DNA from: JBDTCS01 sp039923455 | GTDB taxonomy: Bacteria; Bacteroidota; Ignavibacteria; Palsa-1295 | Length of the DNA stretch: 64,000 nt | Assembly: GCA_039923455.1 (NCBI GenBank) | Contig: JBDTCS010000135.1 | Span: 1 to 64,000, forward strand | Direction of reading: 5' to 3' | Part shown: positions 37,859 to 47,200 of the stretch, one piece after another | How the letters are laid out: each line of letters opens with the position of its first letter | How positions within the stretch are numbered: the first letter of the stretch is position 1 | Made by a program: the position numbers and the translations under genes | The notes under the pieces: model-generated | What the model was told of the DNA's origin: nothing | Seen by the model: only the letters and a program-made list of their open reading frames with translations | Databases searched by the model: none

Positions 37859-38695
37859 TTAATCAGGCTCTCCGTCCTCTTCTTCGTCAGTCGGAATGCC
37901 TCGCATCTGGCGGAGGATTCTACCGGCGCGGCGCTGAATATAGGTGGTTGGCTTTGAGGCACTCCAACGAATCGGATTGGGGAGGACTGCGGCAAGTTGC
38001 GCAGATTGTTGCGGCGTAAGATCCTTAGCGTGTTTATGAAAATGAAAATTTGCTGCGGCTTCAGCTCCATAGATTCCCGGTCCGAACTCAACGACGTTCG
38101 CATAGGTCTGAAGGATTCGATCCTTAGGCCAAATAAATTCTATCAGGAGCGTGTAATATGCTTCGACGCCTTTGCGAATAAAACTTCGCCACGGCAGGAG
38201 AAATAAATTTTTTGCAAGCTGCTGTGATATCGTACTTGCGCCTCGCATCGGGCGATTCGGGTGTCTGGCATGTGCTCGCTGCGAATTCTCGATCTCGACC
38301 ATGTCGAACCCGTGATGTACAAAAAAGCGTTGGTCTTCGCCGGCTACAATCGCGGAGTAAAGTGAGTGAGCGACTTCATCTTTTCCAAGATTGGTGTGCA
38401 TCCAGAGAATACTCTCACCCGCAAATAGATGATCGATGCTTCGAAAGATCATCATCGCTGTGAAGGGGGGATTGATGAACCGCAGCATCGCGACTTGCAC
38501 TATCGGTATCACGAGCGCGAGCACCGTGATCTTCCAAGCATACGAAAAGAGCTTTCGAAGGTTGATTGAACCCAACCTTGAGGCTTTTACCTTCGCGGAT
38601 TCTTCAACGGGCGGGGCTCCACTTGGTTGCGGATCCGTTGTTCGGGTTGCGGATGCGGATGATCGTTCGTTCACGTATTTTTTCAACGTTTGCAA
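37859..38695 (-). CDS. mtgA: Monofunctional biosynthetic peptidoglycan transglycosylase
   Basis: A GT51 glycosyltransferase that polymerises lipid II into glycan strands at the outer face of the inner membrane. The 278-residue product has one N-terminal membrane helix (about 54-72) and the GT51 motifs: catalytic Glu at about 120 in AGEDQRFFVHHGFD, RGASTISQQLAKNLFL (151-166), and YANVVEFGPGIYGAEAAA. There is no transpeptidase domain, hence monofunctional. The N-terminal 45 residues before the helix are longer than usual and Ser/Pro-rich. The only upstream start in frame is TTG 38695; a GTG at about 38674 is possible. Its start lies only about 5 bp from the divergent methyltransferase start. 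Confidence 0.92.
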   Translation of the reverse strand: MQTLKKYVNERSSASATRTTDPQPSGAPPVEESAKVKASRLGSINLRKLFSYAWKITVLALVIPIVQVAMLRFINPPFTAMMIFRSIDHLFAGESILWMHTNLGKDEVAHSLYSAIVAGEDQRFFVHHGFDMVEIENSQRAHARHPNRPMRGASTISQQLAKNLFLLPWRSFIRKGVEAYYTLLIEFIWPKDRILQTYANVVEFGPGIYGAEAAANFHFHKHAKDLTPQQSAQLAAVLPNPIRWSASKPTTYIQRRAGRILRQMRGIPTDEEEDGEPD

Positions 38696-38700
38696 GAATA

Positions 38701-39936
38701 ATGCTGAGAATCCCTGAGGAGTACATCCGAGCCTTAGAAGAGGTTCTCCATACTTCGCTCGTGAGTGAGGTGAATGGAAACCGGAGGAACTCGGCGTTTG
38801 AGCGAAGAATCGCGCCGTTCGTTTCGCAGATCACATCCGGCTTAACAAAAGGGCATTCCGATTTTGTGGCAACGAAATATCTTCGCGAGCGAGAACTGCG
38901 TGAAGCGTATCTCGCGTACTTCATGACGACGAACGTTCTGAAGATATGGCAACCCCTCCGTGAACTTGCGGTGTCAGGATTCTTTGACACACCTCACCCG
39001 CTTTCGCTGCTCGATCTTGGAACAGGCACAGGCACTGCAGTTTGGGGAGTGCTGCTATTTCTCCTCCATGAGAAAAGTTGGACGAAGGAGCAATTTGGTA
39101 CGGCTTCGTTTTTGGCAACGGATTCGGTTAGCGAAAACTTGCATATCGCTCGCGAGTTCTGCGTAGCCTTGAAAAATGCGGCACCATCTATAAGCAAGGT
39201 TACCGTCGCCTTTGAGGCGCTCGATATTTCCAATCACTCGAAGATCGCAAAATTAGTGAGTGGACACGCACCCTTTCGTTTGATCACAATGATGAATGTG
39301 CTGAACGAGGTGGATGAAGTTGGCGATGATTCGTTGATAGCGACTTTGCTTAGCGTGTTAGCGCCTGATGGTGCGCTCGTATGGATAGAGCCAGCCTCAC
39401 GTGAATTATCGCGAAGAGCACTCCGATTTCGCGATCGTCTCACGAAGCATCAAGCCTTTATTTTTGCTCCATGTCTCCGAAGCTTGGATTGCCCCGCGCT
39501 CGAAGTAGAGAATAATTGGTGTCACACCGAAGTGAAGTGGGAGCGACCTGAGTTTATTCGCCAGATTGATGATCTCACCGGAAATCTGAGACTTTCTATA
39601 AAGTCAACGTACGGGGTGGCCCTAAGACAAGATAAGCATTTGACGGATGCACTTTTGGGCAAACGCGATCTTCTGGACGCAGGGAGAGTCGTGAGCGAAG
39701 TATTTCATGAAAAAGGGCGAGATCGGGTGTTCGTCTGTAATGAATCAGGTCGAGAGGAGTATGTACTGAACAAGCGGGATCGAAATCCGGATAACTCGGA
39801 CCTGAAGGAATCGGAGCGCTACGACATAGTGGAATTCACGAATTTGGAGCGCCGGGAGCATGATGTGAAAGTGGGGGAAAATGGTTTTTTCAACATTAAA
39901 ACCGTCCATTCGGGAGCACGGAGTGTTGATAAGTAG
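38701..39936 (+). CDS. Rsm22/METTL17-family small-ribosomal-subunit methyltransferase-like protein
   Basis: 411 residues from ATG 38701; an earlier in-frame ATG (38566) would overlap mtgA. Motif I of a SAM-dependent methyltransferase is at 103-113 (LLDLGTGTGTA), followed by FLATDSVSENLHIARE and LITMMNVLNEVDEV. The C-terminal part has cysteines C258 (APC), C264 (DCPA), C274 (NWCH) and C346 (VFVCN), the pattern that in Rsm22/METTL17 binds a [4Fe-4S] cluster. Family members act in assembly of the small ribosomal subunit; whether the bacterial ones still methylate is unclear. The assignment rests on the CP...WCH pattern plus motif I. The last 50 residues are polar and without recognised motif. 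Confidence 0.8.
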   Translation: MLRIPEEYIRALEEVLHTSLVSEVNGNRRNSAFERRIAPFVSQITSGLTKGHSDFVATKYLRERELREAYLAYFMTTNVLKIWQPLRELAVSGFFDTPHPLSLLDLGTGTGTAVWGVLLFLLHEKSWTKEQFGTASFLATDSVSENLHIAREFCVALKNAAPSISKVTVAFEALDISNHSKIAKLVSGHAPFRLITMMNVLNEVDEVGDDSLIATLLSVLAPDGALVWIEPASRELSRRALRFRDRLTKHQAFIFAPCLRSLDCPALEVENNWCHTEVKWERPEFIRQIDDLTGNLRLSIKSTYGVALRQDKHLTDALLGKRDLLDAGRVVSEVFHEKGRDRVFVCNESGREEYVLNKRDRNPDNSDLKESERYDIVEFTNLERREHDVKVGENGFFNIKTVHSGARSVDK

Positions 39937-40151
39937 AGATTTTGGGTAGGAAATTGGAGAAAAGTGTGATTTTATTCCATTTTTTCTTTCGTTTCGCTTG
40001 TTTTTAGCTTTTTATTTGTGCATATTTGTCCACCGCTATTGATGGTGCACCTGTGGATATCTGGTGGGAGCACTAAAAAGTAGTTTTTAGCGGTAGGAGG
40101 CCGGTTCACAAACCGCTCCGCTTTTGAATCAGGGACAAACCTGGCTACCTA
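39937..40151. other. 215-bp intergenic region rich in short inverted repeats
   Basis: It follows the methyltransferase gene: first a T-rich stretch (39960-40020), then several overlapping inverted repeats (ACCGCTA at about 40031 with TAGCGGT at about 40088; CTAAAAA/TTTTTAG around a 4-nt loop at about 40073-40090; CGGTT/AACCG at about 40103-40116; CAGG/CCTG at about 40130). It may be a structured leader or terminator for the neighbouring genes. I cannot match it to a known riboswitch, tRNA or small RNA. Confidence 0.4.
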
Positions 40152-40352
40152 ATGATCGCAACTCTTGATCGCCTTATGGTACTTGCGCAGAAATTGCGTG
40201 ATGCCGAGAAACATAGCGAACGGGATCCAATATACGTGGCTCTGGAATTGAACGAGCTCCATGTTTTGACTCGTCTCGTTGAAGACTATCTGGGCGACGT
40301 GGATTCTTTTTCCCCACGCTCCTCCAATAATCTGTCGTCTTCGTTCGACTGA
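40152..40352 (+). CDS. Small hypothetical protein (66 aa)
   Basis: An ATG-initiated frame of 66 codons in an otherwise gene-poor 0.9-kb stretch. The predicted product is an acidic, amphipathic helical protein (TLDRLMVLAQKLRDAEKHSE, ELNELHVLTRLVEDYLGDV) with a Ser-rich tail. Regular heptad-like leucines and base composition like the neighbours argue for a real gene; no family is recognised and no ribosome-binding site is evident. It could instead be a chance frame. Confidence 0.4.
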   Translation: MIATLDRLMVLAQKLRDAEKHSERDPIYVALELNELHVLTRLVEDYLGDVDSFSPRSSNNLSSSFD

Positions 40353-40852
40353 TTCCTCGTCGGTGATTGATTCGTCAACCGATCTGGAAAAGCTGATCTG
40401 GGCGCAAGATCCGTCATAACTATAAAAAATCTCCAGTTTCCTGGTAGTGAGGGTTAGCCGCAGGCGTCTTCGCCGAAGTACCTCGAATCGGCATAGTTTC
40501 CGCTCGGAATTATGACAATTCGGTGCACGTTGAAATTATGGTGCAAATTACCCAGGAGCACAAGCAAGGCAATAATTTGATGCCCTACCGCAGATTGTAT
40601 CGATTGGCGTTCCGATGTGTTGTGTTGTGTGACAAGTTCTTTTAAATTGTTCCAAAATCGGATCACATTCGGTCATGCATCAAGGCGGAACGGCAGCGCG
40701 GGAGTAAATGCCCCAATATATTTCTTTTCGCTGAGTCTTTTTTGTCGCGCTTCGGTCGAGGGGCGTGTCTCTTTATAGGTGGTGTGGTGTGCCGTGTTCA
40801 GGCTATGCGTCAGATAGCGTTATCACGAGGTCTATAAAACGAAGAAATCACT
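40353..40852. other. 500-bp intergenic region upstream of the DUF1800/DUF1501 block
   Basis: I see no convincing gene on either strand: a 70-codon minus-strand frame at 40454-40666 is unsupported. No repeats longer than about 10 bp or canonical RNA structures were seen. The promoter for the DUF1800 operon should lie near its right end, but I cannot define it. Confidence 0.5.
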
Positions 40853-42424
40853 ATGGATCGCCGATCTTTCCTAACACTCTTTAATGGTTCGCAAGGGACA
40901 GAATACGTCCCAGCAAGTTCATTGCCTCGTCCGGAGAGTACAGGCCTCGAAGCATACGTTCCGAGTGCGAATGCACCTTGGGATGCGATCAGAGCTGGGC
41001 ACCTCCTGCGTCGAACGACGATGCTTCCCCGCTGGGCAGATATTGGCACTGTGTTAGCGATGAGTCCGTCGGCCGCAGTGGACGTTCTGTTGAACACTTC
41101 GAGTGTGCCTGCCGAGCCTTCGATGGCAAATCACGACACATCCAGCGAAGCGGGGTTGAACAACACACTGATTGCACAGCTTCAAGCCACTTGGGCGCAG
41201 GATGCAGCAACCTTGCGCAAATGGTGGTCAGCGACCATGCGAGATTCCGGACTCTCGATCGTCGAAAAACTTACCATGTTCTGGAGTGGTCACTTCACCT
41301 CTGAGTTCTTAGCCAGTGGTTCTTACGTTCTTGCAACACTGCTGTATCGACAAAACAAGATGCTTCGCGAGAACGGGCTCAAAAATTTTCAGGATCTTAC
41401 ATTCTACGTTACGCTAGATGGTGCGATGCTCGTCTATCTGGGTGGCAATCTAAATACGAAGGGCGCACCAAATGAGAACTATGCTCGTGAGGTGATGGAG
41501 CTCTTCACGATGGGACTCGGATGGTACACCGAAGGAGATATCCATAACGCCGCACGGGTGCTGACCGGTTGGAAGGTTGGTCAGTACAACAACGAGCTCG
41601 CACTCAACGGAATTTTTAACCCGTACTTCTGGCCGGCAGATCACGATACGGAGAATAAACAATTCCTGGGCGTCACTATTCCAGCTCGCGATGCCACCAC
41701 GAACACGGAGTTCTTAGTCAAAAAGGATGAGATTCGATTACTAACCGACACTATATTTCAGGTGCGGCCTCAAGCCGTTGCAAAATTTATTTGCACAAAG
41801 CTCTATAAGTTTTTTGTCTATAGCAATCCTGCGGGAACGGATGATGCAGTTATCTCTGCGATGTCCGATCTCTTCATTCAAAATAATTTTGAGATCAAGC
41901 CAGTCTTGAGTGCGCTTCTGAAGAGTGCTCACTTCTTTGATAATGCGAATATTGGCGCGCAGATAAAGACGCCCGCGGAATTCGTGATCGGCCTCGAGCG
42001 TCAACTTGCGCTCATCACAGATGTCTCGACGAGTATGAGCCCGCTCGGGCAATTGCTATTCGATCCACCGAATGTAAGCGGCTGGCCTGGCTATCACGAT
42101 TGGATCACGACAAATACATTTCCCGTTCGCTCCGACCTTGCCACAAGTGTTGTTGCCTCGATGGATGACACCTCAACGATGGCGTTCATTCAGCAGTTTG
42201 CAAATTATAAGGACCCGAATGGCTTGATCGATAGTGTTGCGGCGCTACTGTTGCCGCGCCCACTTTCGAAAGATCGTAAGGATGCGCTTGTCGGAAAATT
42301 GCTCGCTGGTGCGATGCCAAATGAATGGTCTTCGATCCTACTCACGAGCACCGCGACTGCAGCACGTAACATGCGCGACGTCCTGAACACCATCACCGAT
42401 CTTCCTGATTTCCAACTTTGCTAA
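40853..42424 (+). CDS. DUF1800 family protein
   Basis: 523 residues with the DUF1800 signatures: WDAIRAGHLLRRTTMLP near the N-terminus, PNENYAREVMELFTMGLGWY and AARVLTGW in the middle, and FDPPNVSGWPGYHDWI late. DUF1800 proteins are of unknown biochemical function and are frequently encoded next to DUF1501 proteins, as here (89 bp gap). The N-terminus reads MDRRSFLTLF, resembling the twin-arginine motif, but no hydrophobic stretch follows, so either export depends on the partner or the motif is a remnant. No T9SS tail is present. Co-transcription with the DUF1501 gene is likely. Confidence 0.92.
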   Translation: MDRRSFLTLFNGSQGTEYVPASSLPRPESTGLEAYVPSANAPWDAIRAGHLLRRTTMLPRWADIGTVLAMSPSAAVDVLLNTSSVPAEPSMANHDTSSEAGLNNTLIAQLQATWAQDAATLRKWWSATMRDSGLSIVEKLTMFWSGHFTSEFLASGSYVLATLLYRQNKMLRENGLKNFQDLTFYVTLDGAMLVYLGGNLNTKGAPNENYAREVMELFTMGLGWYTEGDIHNAARVLTGWKVGQYNNELALNGIFNPYFWPADHDTENKQFLGVTIPARDATTNTEFLVKKDEIRLLTDTIFQVRPQAVAKFICTKLYKFFVYSNPAGTDDAVISAMSDLFIQNNFEIKPVLSALLKSAHFFDNANIGAQIKTPAEFVIGLERQLALITDVSTSMSPLGQLLFDPPNVSGWPGYHDWITTNTFPVRSDLATSVVASMDDTSTMAFIQQFANYKDPNGLIDSVAALLLPRPLSKDRKDALVGKLLAGAMPNEWSSILLTSTATAARNMRDVLNTITDLPDFQLC

Positions 42425-42513
42425 ATCTGCCTTTTGGGGAATAGGAAATTAGGGTGTCGCCAAATCTACAAATGTTTTTTATAGAAGAATTTATTGACTG
42501 ATCGTTACCGCCT

Positions 42514-44100
42514 ATGAAACGTCGTACATTCCTTCAAGGCATCGCGGCAACAGCCGCAGCCGCTCCGATCATGCTCAATGGCGTGCCTGCGCGTGCTATG
42601 ACCTCGCTGCCTTTGCTTGCGCAAATGGAGGCGGATGCCGGTGACAAAATCCTCATCATCATTCAACTCTTTGGAGGTAATGACGGGCTCAACACCGTCA
42701 TCCCGATCGGTCAGGATGAATATTACAAACTTCGTCCCGTGCTCGGCATCGCCGAAAAGGATGCAGACAATGTGCTTGGAGCGGGCAAAGTATATCTGAA
42801 CCGAGCGCTCAGCAATGGATCTCGCGGTGGACTTACGGCAATGCTCGGTAACGGCACGGCTGCACTCATTCAGGGCATTGGTTACGACAAACCCAATCTA
42901 TCCCATTTTCGCTCGACAGATATTTGGCTGAGTGGAATAAACAATTCCGATCCGAACGTGCGGTTGGATACGGGTTGGGTTGGGCGTTACCTCGAAAAGC
43001 GCTATCCAACTTTTCCGCTATCATTGCCGGACGATCCACTCGCGATTCAGCTCGGTGGTTTCTCACTGGCGCTTATGAGTTCGAAGGGTCGTATGGGAAT
43101 CGAAGTCGGCGATCCGAGTAAACAAAAAGGTGTCAGTTCGACGCTCGGAACCCTCGACATGGATAGTGTTGGGACGCACTACGAGATGGAGTATGCATTC
43201 GTGGCTGATATCGCAGCCCGTTCGAATAAGTATGCTGCAAATGTCAAGGCTGCTTACGCTGCCGGATCAGCAAAATTGCAAGCGCAATATGCCTCCGATG
43301 TGCTTTCGCAACAGATGGCATCCGTCGCAGCATTGATCGCGGGTGGACTCAAGACGCGAGTATATGTGGTATCGATGGGTGGCTTCGACACACACGTGAC
43401 ACAGCAAACCGATGCGCTGAACGGTCCACACCCTACCTTGCTCGGAAGACTCGCTGACTCAACCGCGCAATTCATGTTTGACATGGTTCGCCTCGGATAT
43501 GCGAATAATATTATCGGAATGACCGTGAGTGAATTCGGACGTCGTCCGGCTGAGAATGGATCGTTTGGAACAGACCACGGCGCATCGAGTGTGCAGTTCG
43601 TATTCGGCACACAAGTTAACAGCGGAGTTTTTGGACAGACGCCAGATCTGACAAACCTGGATGAGAACGGCGACCTACCCTATCAAATCGACTATCGAAG
43701 AGTGTACACCGAAATACTCGGTGATTGGTTTGGACTGACGCTCCCCGAAGCTCGCGTAATCTTGCAAGATGATTCTCTGACACCGATCGATGTGATCAAG
43801 CCGCAAGCGGGTGTTGCCGCTCCGGCACAACCTGTGCGTGTCGAGCTTATCCAAATGGTGAACTATCCGAATCCGTTTAGTGCATCGACAACAGTTCAGA
43901 TCAATTTAGAAGCACGCTCCACGATACGCGTGGACATCACGAACACTGCAGGCCAACACATTGCCACACTTGCCGAAGGAATGCACGAACCCGGCACATA
44001 CAAATTCCCATTTACGCAAGCCGAAGCTTCCGGTACATACATCTGTTCCGTCGAAGCGGGCGGTAAGCATTACACACGGATGATGCAGTGCACAAAATAG
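42514..44100 (+). CDS. DUF1501 family protein with apparent Tat signal and T9SS sorting domain
   Basis: 528 residues. The N-terminus MKRRTFLQGIAATAAAAPIM fits a twin-arginine signal (RRxFL plus a weakly hydrophobic Ala-rich stretch and the cleavage-like ARA). The DUF1501 signatures are clear: IIIQLFGGNDGLNTVIP, VVSMGGFDTHVTQQ and SEFGRRPAENGSFGTDHG, a layout related to the alkaline-phosphatase/sulfatase-like fold. The last 85 residues (MVNYPNPFSASTTVQI ... ITNTAGQHIATLAE ... SGTYICSVEAGG) form a T9SS sorting domain. The protein is thus expected to fold in the cytoplasm, cross via Tat and then pass the T9SS. It pairs with the DUF1800 gene upstream. Confidence 0.92.
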   Translation: MKRRTFLQGIAATAAAAPIMLNGVPARAMTSLPLLAQMEADAGDKILIIIQLFGGNDGLNTVIPIGQDEYYKLRPVLGIAEKDADNVLGAGKVYLNRALSNGSRGGLTAMLGNGTAALIQGIGYDKPNLSHFRSTDIWLSGINNSDPNVRLDTGWVGRYLEKRYPTFPLSLPDDPLAIQLGGFSLALMSSKGRMGIEVGDPSKQKGVSSTLGTLDMDSVGTHYEMEYAFVADIAARSNKYAANVKAAYAAGSAKLQAQYASDVLSQQMASVAALIAGGLKTRVYVVSMGGFDTHVTQQTDALNGPHPTLLGRLADSTAQFMFDMVRLGYANNIIGMTVSEFGRRPAENGSFGTDHGASSVQFVFGTQVNSGVFGQTPDLTNLDENGDLPYQIDYRRVYTEILGDWFGLTLPEARVILQDDSLTPIDVIKPQAGVAAPAQPVRVELIQMVNYPNPFSASTTVQINLEARSTIRVDITNTAGQHIATLAEGMHEPGTYKFPFTQAEASGTYICSVEAGGKHYTRMMQCTK

Positions 44101-44225
44101 TTGTTTGCACTAAATAGTAGTACGCAGAGCCGTTGTGCTCGTGGTGATTTTGCTGTAGACCCGATAGACTAACAATTTTGAGACCTGACCGGCGAGCATT
44201 GGATCGAGCTTGACCGGAATCCACT

Positions 44226-47200
44226 GTGTGTGAGAAACGAAAGGAAGTGAATCTGATTTTCGTACCCACTATCCCAATCTCTCAACGAACGCGCGGAGTA
44301 AGAAGAAGCTTCTCACAGAGAGGTCACTCACTCCGAAGTTTCGCGTTTTGTCTAATCACAGTACTTTCGTGTTTCGCTTCGAGCGCGAACGCGCAATTCC
44401 CTGCGCCCTGCGATAAGGATAAATCGTGCATCGGAAATGCGCTTACAATCAGAGCGACTTCGGGCAAAGCTGCGCAATACGTTGATATAGATACTTCAGC
44501 AGTGCTTCGATCGCTCGATACCGCAATGACGTTTGAGTGCTGGGTGCGCCCTGAGTTGCAGCCCGGCAAGCGGCAGTTCATTGGAGGTCTTTGGGGTCCG
44601 AACAAAGACAACAATGATCAATGGGTGTTGTACATTCAGGATAACCAGATCGTCTTCGCACTAAGCGCCGATGCTTCGTTCAAAGGTGATGTCGATAATA
44701 CCATCGCTACGGCGAATGTCGCAGATCTTTATACGCGAGGTTGGGTGCATATTGCTGCGGTGTGGGATGGTGTGACAACGGTCGCTCGCATTTATGTCGA
44801 TGGTGTGCTCTTGATAAATGCGACGAACTCGCTTTTTCCGATCACGCATTTGCATCCGATCGAAAGCAAGACGCTCTCGATGCAGCTCGCAAGCTGTAAT
44901 GCACTTTATGATGACACGGTTCGCTTTCGCACCTTCAAAGGCAAGCTTGATGAGATCCGCCTTTGGCGTAGAGCCCTCTCACAACCGGAGGTGCTTTGCC
45001 AAAGATACTTATCGCTCAATGGCAACGAGCCCGGGCTTATCATGTATTTTCGATGCAACGAACCAGGCAACACGCAATTCATGTGTGATGCTGCCGGAAA
45101 TTTCATTGGACGTATGCGAAGCGGGGCGTTCTGTGATACGAGCAATCGAGTGCTCCCCGTAACCTTCGCTGCAGTTCCTGCTTCGGTTACGGGCAATCTT
45201 GCTTGCACGGTTGATACCACATTAAGCTTTACCGTCATTGACACCGCGTTCTGCGGGGACCGTGTGAACATTGGAGTTTTTGGCGGCAACTCGGCGCTCT
45301 TTACCGTCAGCCCAACGACGGCAGTGTTACAGCAAAATGTGCCGTTCACTTTTACGGTTCAATTACATGCGACGCTCATCGGACCGATCTCAACCGACTT
45401 GTACGTCTATAATCAAAATCGCTGCAATGCGCAGATCCGCATTCCGATACGCTACAATCGATCGACGGAGCTATCGTATTCGAAGGGTTCGCTCAATCTT
45501 GATACGCTCTACGTTGGATGTATTCAAGAAACATCGCGTGAGGATACGGTGACGATCTGCAACGTGTCGAATCGGGCAGTGACAATCTCGAAAGCAATTT
45601 TTGATAGCCTCAGATATTCCTATCACCCTGCGGCACCATCCGGGCCATTGCCGCAAGTCTTGCCACCGGGTGCTTGCTGGAAGATCGTCGTGCACATGGA
45701 TGTGCTCGATTCTTCGAAGACACTCTATGACACGCTTCGCATAGTGAGCGATGACCGCTGCCCGGGAAGCGGTGCAATTCCAATCTTTGGCAGATCGCAG
45801 GAAGTAATCGCCTTGCTCGCACCGAATGGTAAGACACACGTGGACTCAATGAACTTCGGCCGCGTCTGTCCCGGATTCATTAGCAACGTACAACTCTATC
45901 AGTATCGAGGTTTAGTGCCGGATACCGTACACATTGACTCGATAACGTATTCGACGTTCCAATTTTTTGGTGCAGGCTTTCAATTTCCGCTGAAGCTCGC
46001 ACCGAAAAATGCGTACACGCCGACCTACATTCGGTTCAAACCCGACAAACCGGGTCCGTTCACGGGCGAGATGACGCTCTACTCAAGCTATCGTGGCTGC
46101 TCGATTGTAAAGCATATTCAACTCGCAGGAGTTGGCATATCGGTCGATGTCGGATTTGATCAGCCGAATATTCTTTTCGGTAATGTTACGATAGGTAAGT
46201 TCAAACAAATTACCGTGACGGTCACCAATCACGGCAAAGATTCGCGCCCGATGTCAACCTACCTGAAGGTGGGCGATGTCTTCGCAATCGTCGCGGGAAA
46301 GAGCTTTACGATCAATCCTGGTGAGACGAAGTCGATCACCGTCGAATTCCGTCCGAGAGAGCTGAAGACGTATCCGGATACACTTTGTCTTTTTGATCAA
46401 GGCTGCTATCAATCCGTATGTATTCCGATCACCGGCACGGGAGTTTTTGATCAGCTTTCGTTCACGCCTCCATTTTTGCGTATGGATAATGTTATCGGTT
46501 GCAAGTGTCAGACCGATACCGTTATCGTAGAAAATATTTCTTCTGGGAGCGTCACGATCACTTCGGACAATCTGAATGATCCGAGTGGTAAGCTGAAGAT
46601 GATCAGTGGCTCCTACGCGGGAAGTTTTGCCGCCGGACGAAAGCTGCAATACATCGTGCAGTATTGCCCGAACGATCTCAATCAAGATCGCGCAGATGAT
46701 GCCTATATCGATATCAAACTTTCCGATGGGCAGATTTATCAAGTTTTGATTCGCGCAACCTCGGTTGCACCAAAACTATACGTGACGCCGCTGACAACGT
46801 TTAACATCGTTGAGGTTGGTTGGCAAAAGCGAGACAGCATCTTAGTGGAAAATGAGAGTGCCGTTCCATTACATGTGACCTCTGTCAGCGTGCCTCCGGG
46901 ATATGTGGTGATTCAAACATTTCCACCACTGCCAACAACCCTCAATCCTCGTGACACGTTGTGGGTCGAGGTCGAATTCAGGCCGCTTGCAGAGACAAGT
47001 TACGATGGGCCGATCACGCTCTCACTCGATGATCCATGCTCGCTTAGTTATTCCGGTGTCATCACTGGTCGTGGACAGATTGTCCGGCTCGAAGTTGCGA
47101 TGAGTTTTATCAATTATGGATTGATCAAGCCGTGCGATTGTGTGACGCGTGTGATTCCATTGCCGAATTATAGTAACACGCTCCCAATCTCTATCGACTC

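Noticed and set aside
37859..38695. Bifunctional class A penicillin-binding protein
   Set aside because: Only the GT51 domain is present and the protein ends soon after it; no SxxK/SxN/KTG boxes.
40085..40145. tRNA- or riboswitch-like segment (GGTTCACAAACCG, GGGACAAACCTGG)
   Set aside because: No cloverleaf can be drawn: the apparent T-arm has a 4-nt loop and no acceptor stem pairs. Comparison from memory with c-di-GMP, fluoride and preQ1 consensus elements fails at invariant positions.
40454..40666. 70-codon minus-strand open frame in the 500-bp intergenic gap
   Set aside because: No ribosome-binding site, no recognisable domain, and composition unlike the neighbouring genes; length is within chance expectation.
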